A stretch of DNA of 34,434 nt from CAYOBW01 sp964402115 (GTDB taxonomy: Bacteria > Verrucomicrobiota > Kiritimatiellia > UBA8416 > CAYOBW01): positions 1 to 34,434 of the forward strand of contig CAYOBW010000042.1 of NCBI GenBank assembly GCA_964402115.1, given 5' to 3'. Shown here one piece after another: positions 1-8,949 of the stretch; position 1 is the stretch's first letter; every line of letters starts with the position of its first letter. Under the pieces are notes generated by a model, which saw only the letters and a list, made by a program, of their open reading frames with translations, did not search any database and had not been told where the DNA came from. A program made the position numbers and the translations under genes.

Positions 1-1075
1 GGTAGTACATCCGCGCGCCGGCGGAGCCGTTGAAGCAGTTGTTGAATCCCTGGTGGAAAACGGCCCCGGCCACGGCCAGGCCCCGAAGCGGTTTGATCAC
101 GCTGGCGTAGCAGTAGCCCGGGCGATTCCGGTCCTCCGCCGGACCCGGCCTCAGGTCGCTTGGCGGCTTGCTGTCGGCGGGGATGGTTTCTCCCTGGGCC
201 TGGAGGTTCTTGATGCGGTTCTCGTAGGCCTTAACGCGCGCCTCGAGGTCGGACTTCGGGTCGAACGCGGCGATGCGGTCGGCCCACTCCTTCAGCAAGG
301 CTCGCGTTTCGGTGCCCTCGACCTTCCGGATCACATCCTCGGGCGTCCAGGTCTCGACGGTGGTCCCGCCGATCGACGCGTCGATCAGCCCGATCGGAAT
401 GCGGCTGGCCATGTGGAGCCGCCGCCCGAAGATGTACCCGATCGCGGAGAACTCCCGCACGGTTTCGGGCGTGCAGATGTCCCAGTCGCCCTTGCGGAAG
501 TGCCGCTTGGACCAGTCGCTCCACTCGTGCAGGCGCTCGAAGCTCCGGACCGACGCGAAGCCCTTCCCCTGCGGAGGGGTCAGAAGTCGCACTTGGGGGA
601 AGTTGGCAGAGACGATTTCCAGTTCCCCGTCGTCGACGTTGCTGATGGGGAATTCCATGTTGCTCTGCCCGCCCAGGATCCAGATGTCCCCGACGAGGAT
701 GTTCTCCAGCGTCAGGGTCGCGCTCTTGCCCCGGACCGTCATGGTCTGCGGATTGCTGCTGGCGGGAACCGGCTTGAGCGTCACCTGCCAGGAGCGGTCA
801 GCCCCCGCCTTGGCCTGAACCTGCTGGCCGGCGAATGAGACGGTCACCTCCTCGCCGGGATCGGCCCAGCCCCATAGGTTCAGCGGCTGGTCGCGCTGGA
901 GGACCATGTTCGACTGAAAGACGTTGGCGACGCACAGGCCCGGGCCGATCGCCGGGACTTCGACCACGTCCTCTTTCGGCATGGCCTTCTTCTCCTCGGC
1001 GCCCGCAGCCTGCCCGGCCAGCGATGCCAGCAGCAATGCGACCACGTATCGGAGGGTGTGTTTCATTGTGTTCAT
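1..1075 (-). CDS. Sialate O-acetylesterase-like SASA/SGNH esterase (3' end cut off by the window)
   Basis: Probable exported carbohydrate O-acetylesterase; it would remove acetyl esters from sugars. The 358 codons present start with a signal peptide (MNTMKHTLRYVVALLLASLAG), followed by a beta-sandwich-like region (SNMVLQRDQPLNLWGWADPG) and the block GGQSNMEFP. Its serine, about residue 138, is the expected nucleophile of the SGNH/SASA fold. A second family block reads IGLIDASIGGTTVETWTP. The reading frame runs off base 1 (...GFNNCFNGSAGARMYY), so roughly the last third, with the expected Asp-His pair, lies outside. Start 1075 is preferred over the in-frame ATG at 1066 because AAGGAAAG lies just upstream. 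It is last in the directon seen here, 43 bp after the GH-D-like gene. The family assignment is firm; the exact substrate is unknown. Confidence 0.88.
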   Translation of the reverse strand, partial: MNTMKHTLRYVVALLLASLAGQAAGAEEKKAMPKEDVVEVPAIGPGLCVANVFQSNMVLQRDQPLNLWGWADPGEEVTVSFAGQQVQAKAGADRSWQVTLKPVPASSNPQTMTVRGKSATLTLENILVGDIWILGGQSNMEFPISNVDDGELEIVSANFPQVRLLTPPQGKGFASVRSFERLHEWSDWSKRHFRKGDWDICTPETVREFSAIGYIFGRRLHMASRIPIGLIDASIGGTTVETWTPEDVIRKVEGTETRALLKEWADRIAAFDPKSDLEARVKAYENRIKNLQAQGETIPADSKPPSDLRPGPAEDRNRPGYCYASVIKPLRGLAVAGAVFHQGFNNCFNGSAGARMYY

Positions 1076-1118
1076 GACTTTCCTTTCTTTACCTTCAAGG
1101 GGCTGACTTCGCACGAGA

Positions 1119-3563
1119 CTACTCATCGAACGTCACGCTCCACGCCGCGTCGCTCGTGGCGTCGTTCTCCAACGCCAGCGTTGCATACTCGGCGCCGCTT
1201 GGGTGCGTGTCCAGATCCACCCGACCGGTCGCCGTGTTGGCGCCGGCAGGTTTGAATCCGTTGCAGGCCAGCACGATGCGGAACGGTTCGCCGCCAATCA
1301 CCTTGGCGGTGCCGGTGAGTTGTCTGGTCGCAGCATCCCATTTCACGTTGAACAGATCAACCCAGCCCTGCAAGACGTGGCGGCTGGTGGACAGCACTTG
1401 CGGATGCGGCAGTGCTTTGCGGATCGAAAGCATCGCGCAGGCGGAAGGCTCCAGCGTCTTCTCCACCTTTGCCGTCCCGGGAAGCTTCCCCACCAGCGCA
1501 TCGTTCCAGAAATCGTAAACGTAATAGACCGCGGCCGCGTCCAGCCCGACCGCGCCCGTCGTCACCCGGTCGCCGCTCAACGGCACCACTACCTTGTCGC
1601 TCTTGCTGCCGCTGTTGAACAGCGCCACTTGATGCCACTCCGGCGTCAACTCCAGGTCATACACCTGGGGATCCGCCACGCCGGTGAAGGCATCCAGCGG
1701 CCGCGCCGTGAAGGGCTCGCGATATGCGGGGTAAATGCGCGTGAAATCGTAGACGATCTCCGGCGTGAACAGCGTGAACGACGTGGCCAAGTCTATGCGT
1801 CCGCTGGTCAGATACACCATCGTCAACATGGACCGGCGGATCTCCTTCGAGCAGCCGTGCACCTTCTTGCTGTCGGGGTAGTAATTGAACACAGTGCGAT
1901 TCTTGTACCAGCGTAACCCACCTATCGTGACCATGGCCGGCACGAACTGGTTTGAATCGCTCCAATTGCGCTGCGTGTCCACCAAACCCGCAGTCAGATC
2001 CAGACACGGCCGCCCGGACTCGCCAAGATTCCGCTCGTCTATCAGCGCATCAGGGCCCAATCCTTCGCGGCACAGCCGGAACGATTCGCGGTAGGCGGAG
2101 GCCGTGGTGGCGTGGCGGTCTTCAAACCCGCCCTCCGCCCGCCAGCCGCTTTCCGGGTAATCGAACTTGATCCCGCGCATCCCATCCTTGCGCAGCCGGC
2201 TCCAGACATTCCGCATGTGCGCCTGGAAATCCGGGTCAGTGTAATCGTAACTCACCAGCGGCTGATGATGTGAATGTTTGACCTGCAGGCGGCTTATGTC
2301 GTTGAAGATCATGTGCCCGGGGAATGCCCGCGCATAATCGTCCGACGGCAACCCAACCTGGAAATACGTGTACGGAATCCCGTCGCGCTCACTGATCGCT
2401 TTGCACCACTTGGCGAAGCTTTCGTAGGGCGGCACAAGGTGCCCGAACTGGGACCAGTGCGCATCGTCCCACCAGCCTTGCTCCGTGTTGCCATCCTTGT
2501 AGCAATACGAATCCGGCTCCAGCCGGATGGCCACCTTGGTGTACTTGGTCACGCCTGCCTTCTGTGCGGCCTCCAGCTCCCCCACCAGTCTCATGGAATT
2601 GTTCACCCCCGGCAGCCCGCTGAGCGCACCGACGCCCCAGCCGCAGAGCACTGGGAAGTCATACACGTTCGGCCTGGCCTGATTGGCCAGCCGCATCGCC
2701 CGCCCATACGTCTCCAAAGCCGCGAAAGGGTCTGTGGTCGCGACATCCAAGTAGAAAGTGTCCTCCGCCCAATACGTCTTCCCGGCATCCACCAACCGCC
2801 CCACCGGATCCTGCGCGCTGAACCCAAGCCTGTTGCTGTCGAGCGACGCGTATTTGCCGAAGTCCTTGTAGCACAGCCCGCCCCAGACAACCGAACGCCG
2901 TCCGCCCTGCGTGGTACAGGTCAGCATCAGACTGTTGGGGGAGGTGCGCTCCGCCCCGTCCTTGATCTTCGTCGCCTCCGCCCCCGCCGCGCCGTTCAGC
3001 GTCAGCACATTCTCAAGCGTGGCACCGGGCATCAACTTTGCCCCGCTCATGGGCGCTGCGCTCATCAAGCGCACATCGCGGGCCGTCTGGTTGCGCATGC
3101 CGAATCCCATGAACACCGCACCGGTATCGTCGTATAGCGCGTAACTGAACAGATACGTCGGCAATGCCGCCCGCTTCGGCTCGGTCATCGTCACCACCAC
3201 GCGCTGGCCTTTGCCGAAGGCATCCTCCTGCGGCTCCACCGTTAGCGTGATCGTCCAATTCCTGATTTCGTCCGGCTTGGCCTTCTTGCCGAATTCCCCG
3301 CCCCAGCCATCCGCCGCCACCCAGGCATCGTCCACCATCACCGCACCGCTTGCCGCATCGGTGACGGTAATGCTGCGGTTTCCGGAATCCACTTTCAGCG
3401 TGACGATTCCGTTGGCGAGCGTGACTTCGTTGAGTTCGTGTTTGGCCACCACAGGCCTCCCTCCAGACGGAGGTTCCTGGGCGCACCACGCGCTGTTCTG
3501 CGCCATCGCCAGCACACTATACACGAGGACACACTGTTTCAGGCTCAGGACCTTCTGCGTCAT
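1119..3563 (-). CDS. Exported clan GH-D-like glycoside hydrolase (alpha-galactosidase-type TIM barrel)
   Basis: Probable secreted glycosidase of 814 aa. After a signal peptide (about 1-28) comes a beta-rich region typical of the N-terminal domain of melibiase-like enzymes (about 40-280). A TIM-barrel-like region follows (about 300-600), then a C-terminal beta domain. GIKFDYPESGW places an Asp at about 468 where GH36/GH27 enzymes carry the nucleophile after a Lys-aromatic pair. LVDTQRNWSDSNQF offers Asp529 or Asp536 as the acid/base. The assignment rests on these motifs and the architecture; close membership of GH36 or GH27 is not clear and it may belong to an unclassified relative. Its ATG overlaps the stop of the upstream GH95-like gene by four bases (ATGA), implying translational coupling. 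Substrate unknown; an alpha-galactoside or related sugar is the family expectation. Confidence 0.7.
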   Translation of the reverse strand: MTQKVLSLKQCVLVYSVLAMAQNSAWCAQEPPSGGRPVVAKHELNEVTLANGIVTLKVDSGNRSITVTDAASGAVMVDDAWVAADGWGGEFGKKAKPDEIRNWTITLTVEPQEDAFGKGQRVVVTMTEPKRAALPTYLFSYALYDDTGAVFMGFGMRNQTARDVRLMSAAPMSGAKLMPGATLENVLTLNGAAGAEATKIKDGAERTSPNSLMLTCTTQGGRRSVVWGGLCYKDFGKYASLDSNRLGFSAQDPVGRLVDAGKTYWAEDTFYLDVATTDPFAALETYGRAMRLANQARPNVYDFPVLCGWGVGALSGLPGVNNSMRLVGELEAAQKAGVTKYTKVAIRLEPDSYCYKDGNTEQGWWDDAHWSQFGHLVPPYESFAKWCKAISERDGIPYTYFQVGLPSDDYARAFPGHMIFNDISRLQVKHSHHQPLVSYDYTDPDFQAHMRNVWSRLRKDGMRGIKFDYPESGWRAEGGFEDRHATTASAYRESFRLCREGLGPDALIDERNLGESGRPCLDLTAGLVDTQRNWSDSNQFVPAMVTIGGLRWYKNRTVFNYYPDSKKVHGCSKEIRRSMLTMVYLTSGRIDLATSFTLFTPEIVYDFTRIYPAYREPFTARPLDAFTGVADPQVYDLELTPEWHQVALFNSGSKSDKVVVPLSGDRVTTGAVGLDAAAVYYVYDFWNDALVGKLPGTAKVEKTLEPSACAMLSIRKALPHPQVLSTSRHVLQGWVDLFNVKWDAATRQLTGTAKVIGGEPFRIVLACNGFKPAGANTATGRVDLDTHPSGAEYATLALENDATSDAAWSVTFDE

Positions 3564-5878
3564 TCCGGCCGCCTTTCGTGCGTTGCTGGCTGCGCCCCCG
3601 CTTGGAGTCGAACTTCTTCGCCCTTCTTCAGGTCGATTTGATGGATGCCGGGGAAGACCAATTGCAGTTCGAATGGGCGGTCACCCTTGACGCTGATCTC
3701 ACCGTCAATGCCCAACCGCACGCGACACGGTTCGCCGGCGAGGCTCCTGATCTTCACCCACCGGGTCTTCCCCGCGCTGCGTTTCGCCGAGACGAGGAAG
3801 GCGCCTTCCGCGCGCAGGTCATGGAACTCGACGTCCTGCCACGCGGAGGGGAGCGCGGGAAAGATGCGGATGGGGCCCGGCTCGTCCCTGGCCGGGTCGC
3901 TCCAGCTCTGGAGGAGCATGTTCTGAACGATATTGGCCATGCCGAGCGTCGATTCGATGCAGGGGTTGCCTCCGCAGGCCCACAAGCCGTTCGGCAGGAG
4001 ATCGCGCTGGAGAAGTGTCAGCCCCTGGAGGGCGGTGTCGCCCTTGCCGAGGGCGGCGCCGATCGGACCGACGTGCGTCTGGACCATGGCCGGCAGGCCG
4101 GTGACCGCGCGGGCGCGGTCGTAGGAGGCCTGCAGCACTTCCCGTGTGCCTTGCTGCTCGATGTTCACCAGATAGAGCGGGTAGATCATCAGCAGGTGCG
4201 AGAAGTGCCTGTGATCGGGCGGGGAAGTCTGTTCGCGACCAAGTCGGAAACCATGGTCGTCGGCAGGGAAATCGACGAGCTGTTCCGCGACCTGCTTCCA
4301 GCGCGGAATGAGCGGGTCGTCGATCCCCAGGCGCTTGCTGGCTTTGAGCAGGGTGAAGCAACCCCACTTGAAAAGGGCGAGGTCGAAATTGCAGTCCTTG
4401 AACGCGCGCGTCTCCGGCGAGTAGGTCGGCGGCAGGTGAAGTTTGCCGCCCGCACCTGCCTCGACCACGTGGAGGTAGAGGTTCATGGAGCGGCGGAGGA
4501 GGGGATAAACCTCCTCGCGCAACATCGTGTCGTCCATGGAATATCGATACTGCATCCACGCATTGCTCAGCGTCCACGGCAGGTTGCCGACAAGATCGTG
4601 ATAGCGCAGGTCCCCGTCGCGGGAGCCGATCATGTCCGGGGCCACCGCGATCGGCAGATAGGCGGAATCCTGTTGCCATTCCACCGGCCGCACGGCTCGG
4701 ATCAGCGCTTCCCGCCCGTCATGAAGCCGGTTCACGAGTTCCTGACCCTGGTCGAGCCGGTTGGCGGCATAGACCGGCCAGTGCGCGCTTTGGAGGTTCC
4801 AGTCGGTGGTGATGTAGGCCCACGGACCGCCCTGGAACCAGAGGCCGGACGTATCGACCATCGAGCGGCCGGTCCGGCTGGTGCAGCCGAACCGGTAGAT
4901 CGTCTGCCAATACAGCGACTCGAGCCCCTTGTCGGGAATCGTGACATGACTCATGGGGTAATACGCGTGCCACCACGCGCGATGGGCCTGCTCCCATGCT
5001 GCCCGGTCCAGTTTCAGGAAACGGCTCACATCCGACACCGCCGTCACGGCCGCCGTCGCCTTCGGGAAGCTGTTGGCGATGCTGATGAAGTGCGTGCGGC
5101 TTTGGCCCTGGACTTGTTCACTCCAGGCGGTCGCATACTGCCCGCCGGAAAGCAGGTCCTGGATCCACGCGGACACGCCGCCCCTGTCTTCCAGTCGCCC
5201 CGGAGGGTTGGGCTGATAGACCCTCAGTGTGTCCTGATAGTGCTTGCCGTAGCTTTTGGCGAAACCCGCGATGCCCGCCTCGTCGGTTGGATAGCCGCCC
5301 CGCGTCGTTACTGCCGGTGCCGGATGCCAGGTCCATGTGCATTCCCGCTCGCCCGCCGACGGAGCCAGCTCCGTGACGATCGCCATGTCCTCGGCATGAA
5401 CGAAATGGCGGATTCCGATGACACCCTTGTCCGTCGTGATCGTGCCGGTCAGCTCGGCGTTCCAAAGGTCTTTCCGCCAGTTGCAGCCGGCAAGCTTGCC
5501 GGCAGGATGGAGCGAGAAATGGCCGATCAGCAGGCGCGGCCGGCTGTAGGCGGTCCACCCCCAAGTGTCATCCCGGTGATCCTGGACGTCAGCGCGGAAG
5601 ACCTGGAGGCGGATCGTGTCCCCCGCCCGGTAGAGCATCGAGCCGACCATGGCATTGCCGAAATGCGGGGCTTCGGTCCAGCCGCGCGGCAACTTGTCGA
5701 AAGTCAGGTTGTGTTGGCGCATGAAGACCGGCCAGTCGATCTTCGTATTCACGCTGTCGATCGCCCCGTCCCCGGCGCCGGGTGGCCTGGCCTTGTTCTC
5801 CGCGGTGTCCGCTGCCGCCACGACCAGGCCTGCCAGGAGGAACACAGGCATCAACCGCGATCCTTGATTTGTGTTCAC
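3560..5878 (-). CDS. Divergent GH95-like glycoside hydrolase, exported
   Basis: Probable exo-acting glycosidase related to GH95 (alpha-L-fucosidase/alpha-L-galactosidase), 772 aa. The chosen start is GTG at 5878: it has GGAGAAG five bases upstream, overlaps the preceding stop as GTGA, and gives a clean signal peptide (MNTNQGSRLMPVFLLAGLVVAA). An upstream ATG at 5902 would add eight residues without a good site. Family landmarks in order: HFGNAMVGSMLY for the usual PLGNGxxG block; TTDWNLQSAHW (about 358-368) for the water-activating NxN region; PTYSPE with Glu489 at the general-acid position; HRHFSHL (about 556-562). The last block, normally QIDGNFG, reads CIESTLGMANIVQNMLLQSW, so the conserved Asp is Glu642. 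This drift could mean altered specificity or activity. It is a different subgroup from the classic GH95 gene at 11641-13887. Confidence 0.78.
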   Translation of the reverse strand: MNTNQGSRLMPVFLLAGLVVAAADTAENKARPPGAGDGAIDSVNTKIDWPVFMRQHNLTFDKLPRGWTEAPHFGNAMVGSMLYRAGDTIRLQVFRADVQDHRDDTWGWTAYSRPRLLIGHFSLHPAGKLAGCNWRKDLWNAELTGTITTDKGVIGIRHFVHAEDMAIVTELAPSAGERECTWTWHPAPAVTTRGGYPTDEAGIAGFAKSYGKHYQDTLRVYQPNPPGRLEDRGGVSAWIQDLLSGGQYATAWSEQVQGQSRTHFISIANSFPKATAAVTAVSDVSRFLKLDRAAWEQAHRAWWHAYYPMSHVTIPDKGLESLYWQTIYRFGCTSRTGRSMVDTSGLWFQGGPWAYITTDWNLQSAHWPVYAANRLDQGQELVNRLHDGREALIRAVRPVEWQQDSAYLPIAVAPDMIGSRDGDLRYHDLVGNLPWTLSNAWMQYRYSMDDTMLREEVYPLLRRSMNLYLHVVEAGAGGKLHLPPTYSPETRAFKDCNFDLALFKWGCFTLLKASKRLGIDDPLIPRWKQVAEQLVDFPADDHGFRLGREQTSPPDHRHFSHLLMIYPLYLVNIEQQGTREVLQASYDRARAVTGLPAMVQTHVGPIGAALGKGDTALQGLTLLQRDLLPNGLWACGGNPCIESTLGMANIVQNMLLQSWSDPARDEPGPIRIFPALPSAWQDVEFHDLRAEGAFLVSAKRSAGKTRWVKIRSLAGEPCRVRLGIDGEISVKGDRPFELQLVFPGIHQIDLKKGEEVRLQAGAQPATHERRPE

Positions 5879-6135
5879 AGGGTCTTCTCCAGTGTTGCCC
5901 ACTCAAGCGACGCCGTCGGCTGGAAGCGATCCGAGCCGACAAGCAACAGGGTGATCCGCTTCCCCTCCCACGCTTCAGGGATCTCCACGTCGCGCTGGTA
6001 CCAGGCCGGGCCTTTCCCGTGCCAGACACCGTAGCGTTTGTCGATAGCCCGTTCGTCCTGGAATACGCCTTTCCGGTTGGTGCCGGTCGTGCCGGGCAGC
6101 GTTACCGAGTCGTCTAGCTTTTCCGTAATATGCAT
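5875..6135 (-). pseudogene. Remnant of a GH2-type sugar-binding-domain glycosidase
   Basis: An 86-codon open frame that looks like an internal piece of a GH2-family N-terminal sugar-binding domain. It contains KLDDSVTLPGTTGTNRKG, the block GVFQDERAIDKRYGVWHGKG and then GPAWYQRDVEIPEAWEGKRI, all typical of that jelly-roll. It begins in mid-domain, with no signal peptide and no strong ribosome-binding site, and stops right after TLLL. The catalytic barrel, normally several hundred residues, is missing. The last 20 or so residues do not continue the domain and probably mark a deletion junction. The TGA still overlaps the GTG start of the next gene, so the remnant may persist because it couples translation. 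It could in principle be expressed as a small protein, but no catalytic role is plausible. Confidence 0.7.
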
Positions 6136-6192
6136 TCTCGGCTTGCGTTCCTCTTATCAGGCCCATGCCCGCTCCCTTGAATGATAACAACC

Positions 6193-8949
6193 TTACCGCG
6201 CTGCTGCCCCGGATGACGTCTCGAATCGGTAGACGCCCGACCCGACCCTAAACACCGCGCAACGGCCCTCCTGCCCGAGAAGGGTCACGCCGTCGGCCTC
6301 GGCCGCGGGGCCGGCGCCTTCCCGGACATCGTCGGCTCCGTCGGCCGGAATGAACACCTTGGCAACGGTGTTCACCGGCACCTCGACGTGGAAGGTCGCC
6401 CTGTTTCCGGACCGGGCCCAGTTGCAGACGATGCTGCCGTAGAGCGAGCCGCTCGTGGTGTTGGCGAAGGTCAGGTCCCCCACCAGGTTCGGCTTGATCC
6501 AGAACGTCTGCATCCCCCATGCGGCCGGGTCGGGACGGATGCCGCCGATGGCCTTCATGAAGTAGCCGGAAATACCCGTGTAACAGGTGTGTATGCGGCT
6601 GGACTCGCCGGCTATTTTCCAATACTCGGGCCACGTGGTCTCTCCGGCCTCGAGGAAGAAGCCATAGCCGGGGTACTCGGTGCGCGCGAGGCACGGGAAA
6701 AGAAGATCGGCCCGCTCGGCCTCCTCCACGATGAACTTCAACAGGATCGGCAAGCCGGAACTGCCCGTGTCGAGGTAGGGTTTGCGCTGGCTGATCTCCG
6801 CGACGAAGTTGGCGAACACGGCTTTCCTTTCGCTCTCCGGCGTGATGCCCGTGTAAAGCGGAAAGACCATCGCAAGCTGGCGTCCGTCACAGTACCTCTT
6901 GCTGTCCTCGCTATAGAAGCGTCTATGCGCGCTCTTCCGCAAGTCCGCCAGGCGCGCGGCGCAGGTGCTCACGTCGCCGGTCTTTCCCAGAATCCTGGCT
7001 GCTTGCGCGAGGACGTCCAGCCCGTAGGCATAGACACCGTTGTTGAATAGATTCGCTTCCGGCGTGTTGCCGTATTCGCTGCCGTGCGGAGTAGCCCAGT
7101 CGCCGAGGAACCGCGAGGGGTTCTCGTAAGCCGTCAGGACTCCATTCGACGAGACGGACCTGGCCAGGAAATCCAGCCATCTCTTCATGGACGGATAGGC
7201 CTCATCCAGGAACCGCCGGTCGCCGTATGCCTTGTAGAATTCCCAGCCAAGGGTAACCGGGCCGCTGCTCCAAAGCGTACCGCCCGCGCCCCGGTAGATC
7301 TGCGGGGCTATGGTGTTCACGAACCCGTCTTCCCGCTGCACGTCTGACCAGTCGCGGGCCGCCTTCCGATAGAAAGCCGCTGACTCGAAATTCGGGATGC
7401 CGCAACCCCAGGAGCAGGCCAGCGCAACCTCGCCGTAGCCGAACCGTTCGCGATGGGGGCAATCCATGGTCACGCCATTGACGGTACATGCGACATACGT
7501 GCGGAGGTCGGTCTCGTAGATCCGGTTAAAGAGATCCTTCGAGCACTGGAAGCTTCCGGTTCGCTTCCGGTCGTTGGAGACAACATAACCCCGCAGGTCT
7601 TTCAGCTCCGGCTTGTAGGAAAGCCCCGAGACGGTGATCCAGCGGCCCGCCGTGTAGTTGAATCGGTGGCTGAAGGCGCCTTCGCCGCCAGCGTCGTGAA
7701 TGTATCGACTCTCCTGCTTGTACTCGATCGTCGCCCCCGCGCTATTGGCGGTCGTGAACGTCACAACCTCGCCGGCCTTGCCGTTGTGCAGGTCGCATTC
7801 GATCCATCCGGTGAAGTTCCGGCCCATGTCGAAGGTGTACCCCCCGTCCTTTTCCGTCACCGACACCGGCCGGAGCATCTCCACCTTGCGATCGGGCTCC
7901 TGCATGGACGCGGACAGGATCAAGGATTTGTGATAGACGGAGGCGTTAATCCAGGCGCTGTCGTCGCAGGAGAGCAGGTTCCAGTCGGCAACGTGCCGCC
8001 GGACATCAATCAGCTCGCCGCCGTATTCGCCCTGCCCGCCTCCCTTCCATAACCCGAGGTTCTCGCTCGAACTGACCTTGCATTTCCAGGTCGCGTCCGA
8101 CTGCAGCGTTGTCCCGTCCGACACGTTCACCTGACAGCGGAAGATCGAATCCTGCTCCCACACCTTCTTCCCATATGAACCCGTGCTGCGGGCCCAGCCC
8201 GGCCCCGTCCAGATCCCGATCACGTTCTTGCCCGGCCGCAGCGCATCGGTGATGTCATAGGTGACGTAGATCGCCCGCTTCTCCAGGTTCGTGACTTCCG
8301 GCGAAAGCACGCGGGTCCCGATCCGCCGCCCGTTCACGTACAGTTCGTGATACCCGATGGACGCCACGTACGCGAAGGCGAGCGCGGGCGCACGTTCCAG
8401 CGTGAACGTCTTCCGGTACCAGATGTGCTTGATGTCAGCGGCCTCCTTGAGACGGATCCACTCGCCCTTCCAGTCCGAGGGTTCCAGCAGACCCACCGAG
8501 AACCGGGCCTCCGGACTCCAGCCCGTGGCCTTACCATCCTTCTCCCACACCCGCGCCTTCCACCGGCAGTTGCGGCCTGACGTCAGGGCCGTCCCCGCAT
8601 AGACATTGTTCACCGACGCGGACGACGCGATTTTGCCCGAATCCCACAGTAGCTGCCTCGCTTCCGGGTCACCGCCGGAATCCGACTCCAGAACAATCTG
8701 GTAGGCAGTTTGGCTCTGCCCGCGCTGGTTGGCGGTATCGACCAGTTTCCAACTGAACCGGGGCCGCGACGTGTCGATACCCAGCGGATCGACGAGGTAC
8801 TCGCACCGCAGGTCCGTCACGGTGACCGCGCAGGCGACCGGTAGCGCCGTCTCGGCGGCGCCAACACGGCCAGGTGGCGCGAGCAGCAGGCAGGCCAGGC
8901 CAGTCGTCGAAAGAAATCCGCTTACATAAGCGCGGATGGTCCCTCTCAC
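6193..8949 (-). CDS. GH78 alpha-L-rhamnosidase, exported
   Basis: Removes terminal alpha-L-rhamnose from polysaccharides, probably outside the cytoplasm. The start is GTG at 8949: AGGAG lies eight bases upstream, the GTG overlaps the preceding stop (GTGA), and the protein begins VRGTIRAYVSGFLSTTGLA, a signal peptide. The open frame continues upstream to 9207 only inside the preceding gene. The 918-aa product has the usual order: N-terminal beta domain (VTDLRCEYLVDPLGID), Bac_rhamnosid_N-like domain with ELYVNGRRIG (about 200-210), the concanavalin-like rhamnosidase domain (about 360-460), the (alpha/alpha)6 barrel (about 465-800) and a C-terminal beta domain. The catalytic block is DCPHRERFGYGE at 496-507, with Asp496 and Glu501 in the family spacing. 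The second acidic site is probably Glu775 in TTWPEYW. The third position reads GE-V where many GH78 enzymes have GGD. Confidence 0.92.
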   Translation of the reverse strand: MRGTIRAYVSGFLSTTGLACLLLAPPGRVGAAETALPVACAVTVTDLRCEYLVDPLGIDTSRPRFSWKLVDTANQRGQSQTAYQIVLESDSGGDPEARQLLWDSGKIASSASVNNVYAGTALTSGRNCRWKARVWEKDGKATGWSPEARFSVGLLEPSDWKGEWIRLKEAADIKHIWYRKTFTLERAPALAFAYVASIGYHELYVNGRRIGTRVLSPEVTNLEKRAIYVTYDITDALRPGKNVIGIWTGPGWARSTGSYGKKVWEQDSIFRCQVNVSDGTTLQSDATWKCKVSSSENLGLWKGGGQGEYGGELIDVRRHVADWNLLSCDDSAWINASVYHKSLILSASMQEPDRKVEMLRPVSVTEKDGGYTFDMGRNFTGWIECDLHNGKAGEVVTFTTANSAGATIEYKQESRYIHDAGGEGAFSHRFNYTAGRWITVSGLSYKPELKDLRGYVVSNDRKRTGSFQCSKDLFNRIYETDLRTYVACTVNGVTMDCPHRERFGYGEVALACSWGCGIPNFESAAFYRKAARDWSDVQREDGFVNTIAPQIYRGAGGTLWSSGPVTLGWEFYKAYGDRRFLDEAYPSMKRWLDFLARSVSSNGVLTAYENPSRFLGDWATPHGSEYGNTPEANLFNNGVYAYGLDVLAQAARILGKTGDVSTCAARLADLRKSAHRRFYSEDSKRYCDGRQLAMVFPLYTGITPESERKAVFANFVAEISQRKPYLDTGSSGLPILLKFIVEEAERADLLFPCLARTEYPGYGFFLEAGETTWPEYWKIAGESSRIHTCYTGISGYFMKAIGGIRPDPAAWGMQTFWIKPNLVGDLTFANTTSGSLYGSIVCNWARSGNRATFHVEVPVNTVAKVFIPADGADDVREGAGPAAEADGVTLLGQEGRCAVFRVGSGVYRFETSSGAAAR

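Noticed and set aside
3578..6034. An 818-codon open frame on the plus strand
   Set aside because: It lies opposite the GH95-like gene, has no recognisable family motifs and an Arg/Gly/Pro-rich composition typical of the antisense frame of a GC-rich gene.
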